Part shown: positions 1-9,078 of the stretch, piece by piece
Layout: the number at the start of each line of letters is the position of its first letter
Numbering within the stretch: position 1 is the first letter of the stretch
Virus record (IMG/VR): IMGVR_UViG_3300044726_000013
Location: 1-64,000 of that record
DNA: 64,000 nucleotides
DNA from: a virus
Direction: 5' to 3' (one strand)
Translations under genes and position numbers: made by a program
Notes under the pieces: generated by a model
The model's database searches: none
Seen by the model: only the letters and a program-made list of their open reading frames with translations
What the model was told of the DNA's origin: nothing

Positions 1-45
1 ACTCAGATAGACGGGTTCTACCGCTACAATGATGAAGCCGCTTGA
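1..45 (+). CDS. 3' end of an upstream tail gene (partial)
   Basis: The first reading frame is open from the window edge and stops at 43-45, giving a tail of 14 residues ending DGFYRYNDEAA. Its stop lies inside the start region of the J-like gene, the kind of overlap used throughout this phage. In lambda-type tails the gene before J is a tail assembly protein (K/I type), so that is the positional guess. The fragment itself is too short to identify. Confidence 0.5.
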   Translation, partial: TQIDGFYRYNDEAA

Positions 46-3000
46 GCCGCGCACAGGTGAAATCTATGGCCCTGACACCATGGTCAGGTTCTTCCTGTTC
101 AAGCACGCGCTTCAGGGTGACCGCCACGTCTGTGAGGTGCCAGCGGGCCTGAGCATAGCTGAGGCGCTTGACCTGAGCATTGAAGACAGCGGCTGGCGTG
201 AGCGCTACCGGCACAGCTTCACCATCTTTCTGCAAGACGGCAGCTTGGTGCCAGAGCATATGTGGGACCGCGTGCGGCTCAAGGCAGGCACCGCCTGCGT
301 GGCGCGCCCGGTGGCTGAGGGGCCGTTCTTGGCCATCATACCGGCGCTGCTACCCACCCTGCTTGGCCCGCTGTTTGCTGGCATGGGCTTCTTTGGCCAG
401 TTGCTGCTGACGGGCATCACAATCGGCCTGAAGTTTCTGCTGAACAAGCTGTTTGCGCCCAAGCCGGTCAAGCCCACGCCCAGTGACCGTAAGGAAGTCT
501 ACTCAATTCTCGGCTCACGCAATGAGATCACCCAGTGGGAGCCCATACCGCTGGTGCTGGGCCGCCACCGCATCACGCCGCCTCTGTGCGCCAGTCCTTA
601 CACTGAGACGGTGGGTGATGAGCAATACCTGCGGCAGTTGTTCTGCAACGGCTACGGCGCGCTGGCCATTGAGGCCAACAGCATCAAGATTGGTGAGACG
701 CTGGTCAGCGCCTTTCCAGAAGCCCAACTTGAACACCGCTACGGCTATGCCGGTGACGCGGCATCCACGCTCTACCCCCGCAATGTTCTTGAGCAGCCGT
801 TTTCCATAGATTTGCTGAAGAACGTGCCTGATGCGCAGGGCTACCCCACCGCTGCGGTGACGCCTTGGGTTGAAAAAAGAACTGCCACCGATACCGTAAG
901 CTGCGGGCTTGATTTCTCATGGCCGCAGGGCCTTGGCGTCATCTCAGATGAAGGCCAGCGCAGCGGGCGTGAGGCCATCATCTACATTCAATGGCGCAAG
1001 GCGGCCACCGAAATACCCCCAGCGGCTGCGGGCGCGTGGTCTGGCAACCTTGTGATGAAGGTTAGCGCATCCACACAAAAGACGGTCAGGCGCACGTACA
1101 ACATCACATTTCCCGCTGCCGGGCAGTATGACGTGCGCGTCCACAAAGAAAGCCCTGAGATAACCAAGTACTGGGTAGACGCCAACTGGACCGCTCTTGA
1201 CATGCTGCTGTTCACGGCGCTGCGCAGCTTCACGCTTGGCGTGCCGCTGCGGTTTGCTGACGCGCCGCTGAGCGTCACCGCCATACGCATCAGGGCCAGC
1301 GGCCAACTGAACCAAGTGGTGGACAGCTACAACTGCGTGGTGCAGTCAAGGGTGGTGGCGTTCAACGGCACCTCTTGGGTGAATGACGTGGCGTCAAACA
1401 ACCCGGCTGACCTGTTCAGGCACGTGCTGACGTGCAAGGCCAACAGGCGGCCATTCCCAGTAGCGCAGATTGATCTGGTGCAGCTTCAGAAATGGTGGAC
1501 GTACTGCGTCCAGCAGAAGTGGCACTACAACAAAGTAGTCCGCAGCCAGATGTCAGTCTATGACCTGATCATTGAAATCTGTGCTGCCGGGCGCGGCATG
1601 CCAGTCTTCAGGGACGGCAAATGGTCTGTGGTCTGGGATGAGCAGGCCGTACCCATCAGCCAGTTGTTCACCCCGCGCAATAGCTGGAACTTTGAAGAGC
1701 AACGTGACCTTGAGCCCATACCGCATGGCTACCGCATGCGCTTCCCCAGTGAAACCAAGGGCTGGCGTGAAGATGAGCGGGTGGTCTACAACGACGGCTA
1801 CAGCAAGACCAACGCCACGTTGCTTGAGGGCTTTGAAATGCCCGGCGTCACCAACACTGACAGCATCTGGAAGCACGGGCGCTTTCACCTTGCCCAGCGC
1901 ATTCTGCGCCCCGGCATCTTCAGCCTCTATGCCGGGTGGGACGCACTGCCGCTCATCCGGGGTGACCGCGTGCGCGTCAACCATGACAGCTTCAGGTACG
2001 GGCTCTACAGCGGGCGCGTGACGGCGGTGGACGCCGCCAAGCAAGAGGTGACCATTGACACCAACGTGACGCTGGCAGGTGCCACCAACTACATGTTCAG
2101 GTTCAGGCTGGCGGGCGGCACGTTCCTTGAGCGCACCATTGACCCCGGCTACATAGGCGTGGAACTCAACAAGCTGGGGCTGGTGGGCACCGCCATGCCC
2201 ATGCCCGCCGTGGGTGACCTGTTTGCGCTTGGCTACGCCAGCCTAGACAGCGAAATCTTCAGGGTCATCGGCATAGAGCCTGAAGACAACTTTGTGCACC
2301 GGCTGATGATGGTGGCTGATGCACCTGAGATAGCTGACGCTGACACCGGCCAGATACCCGACTACACTGAGGGTATCAGCGTACCCATTGACCCCTACAC
2401 CCTGCCGCCGCGCAACCTGAAGGTCAGTGATGGCGTCTATGCCGATGGCGGCGGCGTCTACTGGGCCTACCTGCTGGTCAGTTGGGAGCCCCCGGCCTAC
2501 GGCAGGGTCACCAGCTTCCAGCTTCAGTACCGTGAAGGCGCTGATGATGATGACCCGTGGTCAAGCGGTGGGTCATTTGGCCCCAACGTCACGTCAGGTG
2601 AAATCAGGCGGCTGGACAGCGGCGTCTACACCGTGCGCTGCCGCTGCGTCTTTGACAGTGGCACCTACAGCGGCTGGGGCTACGCTGAGGCCAAGGCCAC
2701 CAACGAGTACACGCTGCCCCCGGCTGACGTGACCAACTTCAGGATAAACATCACGGGTGACACGGCCATCCTGCGGTGGGACCCAGTGCCCGGCATAGGC
2801 ATCATTTATGATCTGCGCTGGGCGTCTGAGGCGGTGCCCATACCTACGTGGAATGCATCAATACCCTTGGTCACCAGCGTCACTGACAGCGCTACCATAG
2901 CCACGCGCACCGGCACGTTCTTCATCAAGGCCAAGAAGCCATGGGGCGTCAGCAGCCTGAACGCCAAGATGATCAGCAGTCTGGTGGGCAGCTTCACGCA

Positions 3001-3745
3001 ACTGAATTTCATTCAGAACATTTCTGAGCATCCAACGTTTGCGGGCGTCAAGACCGGCGTCAGCGTGCAGGATGTTGATGAACTGCGCCTGACGCCTGAC
3101 CCCACCAACACCTACTACCCGGTCACCGGCACCTACAACTTTGCCCAGCGCATTGATCTGGGTGAAAAGATATCAAGCCGCCTGAGCATCATCCTCTATG
3201 CCTACGGCTACAACCCCGGCAGCAGCATGGCCAAGTGGGTGAGCCTGTCACAGGTCAACCCGCTGGATAGCACTGACGCGTCTGAGTGGGGCATCACGTC
3301 AGAGTTCAGGGTCAGTCTGGTTGGCGCGCCCTACGTCTGGGGTGAGTGGCAGACGTTCAGGCTGAGTGACGTGCAGGCGTGGGCCATGGAATTTAGATTG
3401 ACCCTGACCGGCAAGAAGGTTGTAGACACGGGCACTGACGTGATCAGGTCAGTGACCACGCCAAGCGTCAAGCTGCTGACCGTGCAGGTTGACATGCAGG
3501 ACCGCATTGAGAAGGGTGAAGACATTCTGTCAACCACGGCGGGCAAGACCGTTGTGTTTCCCCGTGGGCGCTTTAGAGTAGTGCCTGCGGTGGTGGTCAC
3601 GGTGCAAGATATTGTGGCCGGTGATTACTGGATAGTTGACCAGAAGAGTGACACATCATTCAGGATACGCATCTACAATGTTGCCAACGCGCTGATCAGC
3701 AAGAAGTTTGACTGGGTAGCTAAAGGCTGGGGACTGGTGATATGA
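29..3745 (+). CDS. Tail tip attachment protein, lambda J-like
   Basis: A 1238-residue tail-tip (central fibre) protein that would sit at the distal end of the tail, contact the receptor and help open the tail for DNA release. The N-terminal ~100 residues resemble the small entry domain of J proteins (FKHALQGDRH). They are followed by two hydrophobic stretches around residues 100-145, then the long J core (PIPLVLGRHRITPP near 172). Two fibronectin type III-like units are visible around residues 790-890 and 895-985. The last ~150 residues look like a receptor-facing tip. The start is uncertain: ATG at 29 or 32 lacks a clear Shine-Dalgarno sequence, and an in-frame ATG at 80 (MVRFF) fits family N-termini equally well. 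The gene overlaps the next one by ATGA, so the two are translationally coupled. Confidence 0.85.
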   Translation: MMKPLEPRTGEIYGPDTMVRFFLFKHALQGDRHVCEVPAGLSIAEALDLSIEDSGWRERYRHSFTIFLQDGSLVPEHMWDRVRLKAGTACVARPVAEGPFLAIIPALLPTLLGPLFAGMGFFGQLLLTGITIGLKFLLNKLFAPKPVKPTPSDRKEVYSILGSRNEITQWEPIPLVLGRHRITPPLCASPYTETVGDEQYLRQLFCNGYGALAIEANSIKIGETLVSAFPEAQLEHRYGYAGDAASTLYPRNVLEQPFSIDLLKNVPDAQGYPTAAVTPWVEKRTATDTVSCGLDFSWPQGLGVISDEGQRSGREAIIYIQWRKAATEIPPAAAGAWSGNLVMKVSASTQKTVRRTYNITFPAAGQYDVRVHKESPEITKYWVDANWTALDMLLFTALRSFTLGVPLRFADAPLSVTAIRIRASGQLNQVVDSYNCVVQSRVVAFNGTSWVNDVASNNPADLFRHVLTCKANRRPFPVAQIDLVQLQKWWTYCVQQKWHYNKVVRSQMSVYDLIIEICAAGRGMPVFRDGKWSVVWDEQAVPISQLFTPRNSWNFEEQRDLEPIPHGYRMRFPSETKGWREDERVVYNDGYSKTNATLLEGFEMPGVTNTDSIWKHGRFHLAQRILRPGIFSLYAGWDALPLIRGDRVRVNHDSFRYGLYSGRVTAVDAAKQEVTIDTNVTLAGATNYMFRFRLAGGTFLERTIDPGYIGVELNKLGLVGTAMPMPAVGDLFALGYASLDSEIFRVIGIEPEDNFVHRLMMVADAPEIADADTGQIPDYTEGISVPIDPYTLPPRNLKVSDGVYADGGGVYWAYLLVSWEPPAYGRVTSFQLQYREGADDDDPWSSGGSFGPNVTSGEIRRLDSGVYTVRCRCVFDSGTYSGWGYAEAKATNEYTLPPADVTNFRINITGDTAILRWDPVPGIGIIYDLRWASEAVPIPTWNASIPLVTSVTDSATIATRTGTFFIKAKKPWGVSSLNAKMISSLVGSFTQLNFIQNISEHPTFAGVKTGVSVQDVDELRLTPDPTNTYYPVTGTYNFAQRIDLGEKISSRLSIILYAYGYNPGSSMAKWVSLSQVNPLDSTDASEWGITSEFRVSLVGAPYVWGEWQTFRLSDVQAWAMEFRLTLTGKKVVDTGTDVIRSVTTPSVKLLTVQVDMQDRIEKGEDILSTTAGKTVVFPRGRFRVVPAVVVTVQDIVAGDYWIVDQKSDTSFRIRIYNVANALISKKFDWVAKGWGLVI

Positions 3746-4917
3746 CGCAGTTCAATTTCGGCACCATCATTGCCAGTCAAAAGTCAGGTGCCGGTCTGGC
3801 GTCTGACCTGAACGCTTGGCGTGATGCCGTGCACTCAGGCCACAAGGGCCCGTCACTGCCCACCTACAAGGTGCCGGGCATGGCTTGGCTGAATGATGTC
3901 AACAGCCCGTGGGAAGATTACGTCTGGGACGGCGCAGCCAACGCCCTGAGGGGCTTCATTGACCCGGTGACGCACCGCTACAGCGTGGCGGGCAACTACG
4001 CCATCAGCTACCCCAGCGGCGGCGCTGTGGCGCACCTGTCTGACTGGGGCACCCTGTTCAACATGACCGGCGTTGCGGCCCAGACGGTGGCCATAGACCC
4101 CATCAGCACGCTGTTGCCGGGCTGGTGGTGCCGCATCGTAGCGCGCACCATTGCCGTGACCATTGACCCGTTTGGCGCTGAGACGCTTGACGGCGCGGCC
4201 ACCAAGCTGTTGCCCGCAGGTAGCAGCACCACGGTGTTCTTTGACGGCAGCTTCTTGTACACCGATCAGGGCGGCGGCGGTCTGACTGACTTCCCCATAG
4301 GCGGTGTGGTGATGGTGCCGGGCATCAACCCACCCGGTGGGTTCCTGCGGCTGAACGGCGGCTCTATTTCACGTGTGACCTACGCGGGCCTGTGGGGCTA
4401 TGCACAGGTGAGCGGCAACCTTGCCACCACTCAGGCAGCGTGGACAGAGGGCAAGTTTGGCCCCGGTGACGGCAGCACCACGTTTGTGCTGCCTGACCTG
4501 CGTGGCAACTTTCTACGTGCTTGGGACAACGCCCGCAACTTTGACCCCAGCCGCGTCATCGGCTCAAGTCAGGCTGACGGCATTGAAACCCATGCCCATA
4601 CGGTTGACGTGACACCGGGCGGCGCGCACGCTCACAGCCTCACTGGCGGCGTCACTGACACTGAGAGCAGCCACTTTCACAACATTGACCAGCGCAACGC
4701 CAACATCGCTGGTGGTGTCGTACCCATGGCCACCGGGTTTGACGTTGCCCAGAGCGTCATGCCATCCGCCTACGCGGGCGCGCACAGCCATACGGTCACC
4801 GGCACCATCAGCACGGCCACCACCCATGACCACGCCGTCACCGTGGGCAACAACCCCGGTGCCAGCCCTGAAACGCGGCCCAAGAACATCGCGCTGTTGG
4901 CCTGCATCAAATATTGA
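3742..4917 (+). CDS. Tail fibre with collar-type C-terminus (copy 1)
   Basis: A 391-residue fibre or receptor-binding protein. The first ~180 residues form an unrecognised shaft or attachment part. From about residue 190 there is a tail-collar-like domain with GGFLRLNG, YAGLW, TFVLPDLRGNFLRAWD and ETHAHT motifs, then His/Gly-rich repeats (GAHAHSL, SSHFHN, GAHSHT). The C-terminus is ETRPKNIALLACIKY, almost the same as that of the giant fibre ending at 59438 (ETRPRNLAMLACIKY), so the two fibres share a tip module. It overlaps the J-like gene by ATGA and is followed by its assembly partner. Family placement rests on motifs only. Confidence 0.8.
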   Translation: MTQFNFGTIIASQKSGAGLASDLNAWRDAVHSGHKGPSLPTYKVPGMAWLNDVNSPWEDYVWDGAANALRGFIDPVTHRYSVAGNYAISYPSGGAVAHLSDWGTLFNMTGVAAQTVAIDPISTLLPGWWCRIVARTIAVTIDPFGAETLDGAATKLLPAGSSTTVFFDGSFLYTDQGGGGLTDFPIGGVVMVPGINPPGGFLRLNGGSISRVTYAGLWGYAQVSGNLATTQAAWTEGKFGPGDGSTTFVLPDLRGNFLRAWDNARNFDPSRVIGSSQADGIETHAHTVDVTPGGAHAHSLTGGVTDTESSHFHNIDQRNANIAGGVVPMATGFDVAQSVMPSAYAGAHSHTVTGTISTATTHDHAVTVGNNPGASPETRPKNIALLACIKY

Positions 4918-4929
4918 GGGAGAGAACCT

Positions 4930-5208
4930 ATGGCTGGCCTGAAGATTTACAATTACAACTGGGCCACCGGGGAGTATATCAGTGACAGCATGGCTGACGT
5001 GAGCCCGCTTGAGCCAGACAAGTGGATTGTGCCCGGCTACGCCACCACCAAGGCCCCGCCAAGCCCAGAGCCGGGGCACCATGCGGTGTTTGACCGTGAT
5101 GCTGATAACTGGGTGCTTGAGAAGCTGCCGCCGCCTACGCCTGCCCCGCCACCAGATATGGTTGGTGAGAATGTCACTATAGGAGACCTGTTCAATGCCG
5201 ACAAATAA
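4930..5208 (+). CDS. Tail fibre assembly-like protein (copy 1)
   Basis: A 92-residue protein of the kind that follows tail fibre genes and is thought to help fibre folding or trimerisation. Visible features are IYNYNWATGEY near the N-terminus, DKWIVPGYATTKAPP, HAVFDRDADNWV and a proline-rich stretch PPPTPAPPP. It is a clear paralogue of the protein at 59449-59769, which shares the Y-x-TGxY, DxGKWLYPA..TKVPP and HAVF..G.W pattern. An AGGGAG-type ribosome site precedes the ATG. Only the N-terminal part resembles classical Tfa proteins, so the name is tentative. Confidence 0.6.
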   Translation: MAGLKIYNYNWATGEYISDSMADVSPLEPDKWIVPGYATTKAPPSPEPGHHAVFDRDADNWVLEKLPPPTPAPPPDMVGENVTIGDLFNADK

Positions 5209-5620
5209 GATCATAGAACATGCTGCCAGCAAGGTCTTCTGCCAGCGCGTGGCGTTCTTGGCCCTGCGGGCCGCGCACAAGGCCGCCAAAGAAACCCCCA
5301 ATGACATCACGCGCATGGCCTATTCTGAATTTGTCTTCAGGGGTGGCGAAAAGGCTGTGCTGTTGGCCCTGCACGTGGTGGCCGCCAGTGACGCCATCAG
5401 CGCGGCGCTTGAGGGTGGTGACCCTGATGCCGTGCAGGACTCTGACATTGAAGCCGCGCTGGCTGAAATCTGGGCCATGCGCAGCGCGGCCTTTGGCGCG
5501 GCTGACAATCAGGTGATGCAGATGCGGCGCATGGTGGATGAAACGGCAAAGCACGCTGAAGGTGTGATGAATGCCGTGGCTGAGGTGCGCCGTGGCCGCG
5601 CCGCTGCGCCCGGCACCTGA
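5195..5620 (+). CDS. Fibre-cassette third protein (copy 1), unknown function
   Basis: 141 residues, mostly helical and Ala-rich. It aligns over ~80 residues with the protein at 59773-60117: RVAFLAL...YSEFVFRGGEKA...IEAALAEIWAMRSAAF here, RVSFLAV...YANRVFRGDDNA...IEFALASIWDARATAF there. So fibre, assembly protein and this protein form a duplicated three-gene cassette. This copy has an extra C-terminal ~50 residues that look like a coiled coil (QMRRMVDETAKHAEG). A good AGGAG lies 10 bases before the ATG, inside the end of the previous gene. No function known to me. Confidence 0.7.
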   Translation: MPTNKIIEHAASKVFCQRVAFLALRAAHKAAKETPNDITRMAYSEFVFRGGEKAVLLALHVVAASDAISAALEGGDPDAVQDSDIEAALAEIWAMRSAAFGAADNQVMQMRRMVDETAKHAEGVMNAVAEVRRGRAAAPGT

Positions 5621-5894
5621 GGGTGCACAGTCTTGGCTGAGGGAAAATTCAACCTTAATCTATTTTCTGGTTGCGCAGGTGCTTGCCATAGGCGCGGGTG
5701 GTGCCAGCATTCTGGCCTATATGGTCAGGCTTGAGACACGCGTGGCAATAATGGAAACACGCGGCGCAGAGTACAGCGTGGCCAGAATGGCAAGGATGGA
5801 AGAGCGCATCACTATCCTTGAACAACAGACTGAAGCAAACGCGGCCCGGCTTGAACGCCTTGTTGACCAGTACCTGAAGCAGAAACAGCAATGA
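5571..5894 (+). CDS. Small membrane protein with coiled-coil tail next to the endolysin
   Basis: 107 residues. One hydrophobic segment runs from about residue 29 to 51 (LIYFLVAQVLAIGAGGASI). It is followed by a charged heptad-like helix to the C-terminus (RMARMEERITILEQQ). One membrane span plus a coiled coil, directly upstream of the endolysin, suggests a role in lysis (holin- or spanin-like) but no family motif is visible. The start at 5571 has GAAGGTG upstream and overlaps the previous gene by 50 bases; an in-frame GTG at 5592 is an alternative. Confidence 0.6.
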   Translation: MPWLRCAVAAPLRPAPEGAQSWLRENSTLIYFLVAQVLAIGAGGASILAYMVRLETRVAIMETRGAEYSVARMARMEERITILEQQTEANAARLERLVDQYLKQKQQ

Positions 5895-5912
5895 CGGCGG
5901 AGGACCCACCTA

Positions 5913-6671
5913 ATGCTGAGGTTTGAGCGCAAGACCTACTTTGATGAGGTGCGTGACACACTGTTCTACGGCAAGATGGACCAAGGGCAGGTAGATGGCC
6001 AAGAGTTCATCATTGATACGTGGGAAGACACCCGTCACACCCAAGACTTCCGCTTCTTGGCATATGAACTGGCAACTACAATCCATGAGACGGCCAGTAC
6101 AATGCTGCCTATAGAGGAATACGGCAAAGGTAAAGGCATGCCCTACGGCGTGCCTGATGCCATCACGGGTGAGACATACTATGGGCGCGGCTTTGTCCAA
6201 CTTACGTGGAAGGACAACTACGTCAAGATGACCCCGCTGGTTGACCCGCTGTTCCCCAGCCAACCCATTGATCTGGCCAAGAACGCCGTGCAGGCGCTGG
6301 TGCCTGAGTTTGCCGCCGCCATCATGTTTGAGGGCATGGAGCGCGGCATGTTCAGAAAAGATGACAAGGGACCACAGACGCTGGCCCGCTACTTTGACAG
6401 TGACACCGATGACCCCTACGGGGCGCGTGAAATCATCAATGGTGACAAGCACAAGGTGCCGTCATGGTCAAACGGCGTCTCAATCGGCAACCTGATTGCA
6501 GGCTACCACAAGAAGTTTCTGGCGGCGCTGACCGCCTCAGCAGAAGCGTTAGGGCCTCCCCCGGTTGAGCCTGACGCGCTGCCCCCGGTGCACGCCGCCT
6601 TCACGCTGGCTGACGGGCAGGCGCTGATCATCACGGTCAATGACGGCCAGCCCATGCAGGTGCTGCCATGA
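5913..6671 (+). CDS. Endolysin, glycoside hydrolase family 19 (chitinase-like) fold
   Basis: A 252-residue murein hydrolase expected to cut peptidoglycan at lysis. The GH19 signature is clear: a candidate catalytic Glu in TTIHETAST (about residue 59) and the substrate-cleft segment YYGRGFVQLTWKDNY (about 89-103). Helices follow (AVQALVPEFAAAIMFEGM). A short proline-rich linker near residue 213 leads to a ~35-residue C-terminal tail ending MQVLP. There is no signal peptide, so export would need a holin; membrane-protein genes lie on both sides. It overlaps the next gene by ATGA. Confidence 0.85.
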   Translation: MLRFERKTYFDEVRDTLFYGKMDQGQVDGQEFIIDTWEDTRHTQDFRFLAYELATTIHETASTMLPIEEYGKGKGMPYGVPDAITGETYYGRGFVQLTWKDNYVKMTPLVDPLFPSQPIDLAKNAVQALVPEFAAAIMFEGMERGMFRKDDKGPQTLARYFDSDTDDPYGAREIINGDKHKVPSWSNGVSIGNLIAGYHKKFLAALTASAEALGPPPVEPDALPPVHAAFTLADGQALIITVNDGQPMQVLP

Positions 6672-7423
6672 TCAGCCTGTATGACCCGGTGACCATCAAC
6701 GCCACTGGCCAGAAGGGCTGGGTGCTGGGTGACCGGGGAGGCCCCGGTGGCCAGACTGAATATCACGTTGACGGCACAGACATCGAGATGTCTGACTGGT
6801 TTATTGAAGCTGACCTGTCACCGCGCATCCGGCCCATGATGCCCGCCATAGGCAGTCTGGTGAAGTGCTACGCCCAAGACTGTGAGGTGCTGCACCATGA
6901 CTGGGCGGCGGGCACCCTGTATCTGGTGGCCCCACAACCCATCAAGGACGGCGCGTTTGAGTGCCTGCACCGCTACCCCAACGTGCCGCAGGCGCACCTT
7001 GCCATCTGGCACGGTGAAAGCAGTGAACTAATGGATGTCACCACGGCGTGCACCTTTGTTGACGGTGAGACGTGGGTGGCGCTGCCGCAGTTCCTCAAGT
7101 TGCGGTTCAACAGCGCCATGGGGCCGTGGGCCAATGTTGAGGATGGTGACCTGAGGGTGGTGCTGGCTGACAGCGCCACGGTTGAGTTTCAGGTCACCGT
7201 TTCACAAAAAGCGAACAACTACGCCATCTTTGGCTACGGCTGGGACGGTGCCCCGGCCGTTGAGTTTGGCCGCATACTGTTGGCCGGGGCCGCACCGGCC
7301 CGCTACACGCTGACGCGCACCGTGCAGGTGGCTGAGGCTGGCCACCTTCTGGCGTTCTACATTTCATCTGATGATGCAACAAAGGCCCTGTTATGGTCTG
7401 ACGGGGAATTGGTGATCAAATGA
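6668..7423 (+). CDS. Unknown protein in the lysis region
   Basis: 251 residues, rich in beta-type sequence. The N-terminus reads as a short domain (NATGQKGWVLGDRGGPGGQT) and the C-terminal half is hydrophobic-alternating (VEFQVTVSQKANNYAIFGYG, then ARYTLTRTVQV). No signal peptide or membrane helix is seen. It is coupled by ATGA to the endolysin before and the holin-like gene after, so it may act with lysis or be a minor virion protein. Not recognised. Confidence 0.6.
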   Translation: MISLYDPVTINATGQKGWVLGDRGGPGGQTEYHVDGTDIEMSDWFIEADLSPRIRPMMPAIGSLVKCYAQDCEVLHHDWAAGTLYLVAPQPIKDGAFECLHRYPNVPQAHLAIWHGESSELMDVTTACTFVDGETWVALPQFLKLRFNSAMGPWANVEDGDLRVVLADSATVEFQVTVSQKANNYAIFGYGWDGAPAVEFGRILLAGAAPARYTLTRTVQVAEAGHLLAFYISSDDATKALLWSDGELVIK

Positions 7424-7647
7424 CACTGGCTGGCATACTTCTGGGCGTCATCAACATCGCTATTGTGGTGGCAATTCTGATGCTGATAGGGGCCGTCATT
7501 GTGTGGTTCTTGTCGCTGATGAGTTACCCGGTACCCGCGCAGGTGCAGCGCGGCTACATGGGGGTGGTGGCGTTGATCGCCCTATACATGCTGGTGGCCC
7601 TGCTTTTGGGCATACCAACCATTCATGTGATCACCAGCGCCTCTTAA
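7420..7647 (+). CDS. Holin-like two-span membrane protein
   Basis: 75 residues with two hydrophobic helices, about residues 4-32 (GVINIAIVVAILMLIGAVIV) and 44-70 (GYMGVVALIALYMLVALLLG), joined by a short polar loop with PVPAQVQR. Size, topology and position after the endolysin fit a class II holin, which would release the endolysin to the periplasm. Holins share little sequence, so the call rests on topology and context. The 60-bp repeat element starts a few bases after its stop. Confidence 0.6.
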   Translation: MTLAGILLGVINIAIVVAILMLIGAVIVWFLSLMSYPVPAQVQRGYMGVVALIALYMLVALLLGIPTIHVITSAS

Positions 7648-7650
7648 CGT

Positions 7651-7710
7651 GCCCGCTGGGGTGCCTAGCAGCCCCGCCAGAGCGTTTTGTGGTGCCGGGT
7701 GGCATCTGAG
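7651..7710. repeat. 60-bp dispersed repeat, copy 1
   Basis: Ungapped match to 37759-37818 with 52 of 60 bases identical, including the 20-mer gccccgccagagcgttttgt at 7671-7690. Both copies can pair GGGGY with GCCCC around an 8-base loop, with a G-U pair replacing G-C in this copy. It lies between the holin-like gene and 7764-7961. A separate hairpin (AGAGGC...GCCTCT) follows at about 7718-7735. Function unknown; a structured RNA or regulatory element is possible. Confidence 0.75.
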
Positions 7711-7763
7711 TGCCCCCAGAGGCCCTGAAGCCTCTGTACGGGCCTGCTGTGAGGTTTTGAGAA

Positions 7764-7961
7764 ATGTCTGAAGAGGCACCTGTGGCCATGCCCACAGATT
7801 TCTACACTGAAGCCGGGTTCGTGAAGTCATGCAGCATGAGTTCACACCCGGCCGTGGGTGACATGGTTGTGGTTGATGGCCAGATGTACACGGTGACCGG
7901 CCGTAGCTGGGACTTTGACGTTGGCGGCATGCCGGTGCTGGTGCGCATCCGCATAGAATGA
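7764..7961 (+). CDS. Small protein, DGxxYTV family (copy 1)
   Basis: 65 residues with a compact beta-like C-terminal half: VGDMVVVDGQMYTVTGRSW, then PVLVRIRIE. It resembles the 65-residue product starting at 37066 (TGDDITFDDGDTYTVVRR...VRITIRR), and each of the two genes lies near a copy of the 60-bp repeat. A GAGG ribosome site is 8 bases before the ATG. No function assigned. Confidence 0.6.
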   Translation: MSEEAPVAMPTDFYTEAGFVKSCSMSSHPAVGDMVVVDGQMYTVTGRSWDFDVGGMPVLVRIRIE

Positions 7962-8058
7962 TTGTGGGGCGGCACCCTGTTGGCTTTTGGGGAGCGCAGG
8001 GGTGCCAGCCCCCTGCCCTACCAATTGCTCAGCGGGGCATTGGGGTGATCATAGCACA

Positions 8059-9078
8059 TCAATGGGCCGTGGTCTTGGCTGCTTTGCGTGCGTCACGCTC
8101 AGCCTTCTTGCGGGCGTCATAGGCGCGCACGTTGGCCATCAGGTCTTCAGGCGTCAGGTTTTTGCGCAGATCGTCAGTTGGCCGCTCCCGTTCATTGCAC
8201 AGAGCAAGTTCATAGTGCTTGAAGATGCTGAAGGCTTCATTGAATGCATCCAAGGTAGCTTGGGGCGGGTTCAGGTGTTGGATGAAATCCGTATGCAGGC
8301 ACCGCATGATCTTGCGGTATTCCTCATGCTTCATGACGCCCTTGCGGTACTTGATGGCGCTCAGCAGTTGCTCAAAGTTCTTCAGCCATGCCGGTATGAC
8401 CACGGTGTCCATGCGTTTCTTGACTTCGGCCAACACGCGCGTCTCAAACACCAGTTCAAGCCGTCGCTGTTCAGCTTTCAGGGCTGCGTCATACTGGGCC
8501 TGCTTTGACTTGCTGAGTACCACCTTTTCCTCAGCCTGCTTTTCTTCAGCCTGCCGCATGGCAATGGCCTGCCCGGCAATACCATCACTGACGCCAGCCT
8601 CTTGCCCTATGGCTTCACGGGTCAGGCTCTCACCCGCAGCCTTGCGGCGGTCATAGGCGCGCAGGGCGCGGTCACGGGCAACGTGTTCTTTTTCCTTGGC
8701 AGGCTTGGGCTTCTTTTTGTCTGCGTATTGTTCCATGATCTTCTGTGCTTCACGAAAACTCAGATTGGGCTTCTCTAGCACAATACGTTCCTTGTCAGGG
8801 TGGTCGTTCAATTGAAGGGCAACAGTCAAAGGCAGAGTTTGCAAGCGCTTGCAATTTGCCCATGCCAGATAGGTTGCACGATAGTCATAAACTATCCTGT
8901 ATTTACGGTCTATGTCTTTGGCGAATTGCTTTAGCGTGCCCTCACCGTGTTTAGGCTCTAGGTGGGCTACAATCTCAGCGATGCGCCACAGGTCACGCTC
9001 AGCCCGTGTGAACAGGTCACGCACTTCAGTCACGGCGGCGTCATAGGGTATGGTGTCTGGTTGTGTCAGGCTGGTCAT
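8059..9078 (-). CDS. Unknown coiled-coil, HTH-like protein of the SNF2 operon
   Basis: 339 residues. The first ~110 residues are helical (VTEVRDLFTRAERDLWRIAEI). A Lys-rich linker (KKKPKPAKEKE) follows. A possible helix-turn-helix lies near 153-172 (LTREAIGQEAGVSDGIAGQA), then a long coiled coil (RQAEEKQAEEKVVLSKSKQA). The C-terminus is basic (KKAERDARKAAKTTAH). The architecture suggests a DNA-binding or scaffolding protein. It is last in a minus-strand operon led by the SNF2 helicase. Its AAGGGGG ribosome site directly follows a terminator-like hairpin. Not recognised. Confidence 0.7.
   Translation of the reverse strand: MTSLTQPDTIPYDAAVTEVRDLFTRAERDLWRIAEIVAHLEPKHGEGTLKQFAKDIDRKYRIVYDYRATYLAWANCKRLQTLPLTVALQLNDHPDKERIVLEKPNLSFREAQKIMEQYADKKKPKPAKEKEHVARDRALRAYDRRKAAGESLTREAIGQEAGVSDGIAGQAIAMRQAEEKQAEEKVVLSKSKQAQYDAALKAEQRRLELVFETRVLAEVKKRMDTVVIPAWLKNFEQLLSAIKYRKGVMKHEEYRKIMRCLHTDFIQHLNPPQATLDAFNEAFSIFKHYELALCNERERPTDDLRKNLTPEDLMANVRAYDARKKAERDARKAAKTTAH

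Noticed and set aside
66-80. ATG at 66 with a good AGGTGA upstream as the start of the tail-tip gene
   Set aside because: It is in another frame that stops after about 28 codons; the J-like frame can only start at 29, 32 or 80.
7962-8058. Terminator between the convergent genes 7764-7961 and 8059-9078
   Set aside because: GCAGGGG-tgccagc-CCCCTGC pairs, but neither strand has a U-run; it may still stabilise mRNA ends.
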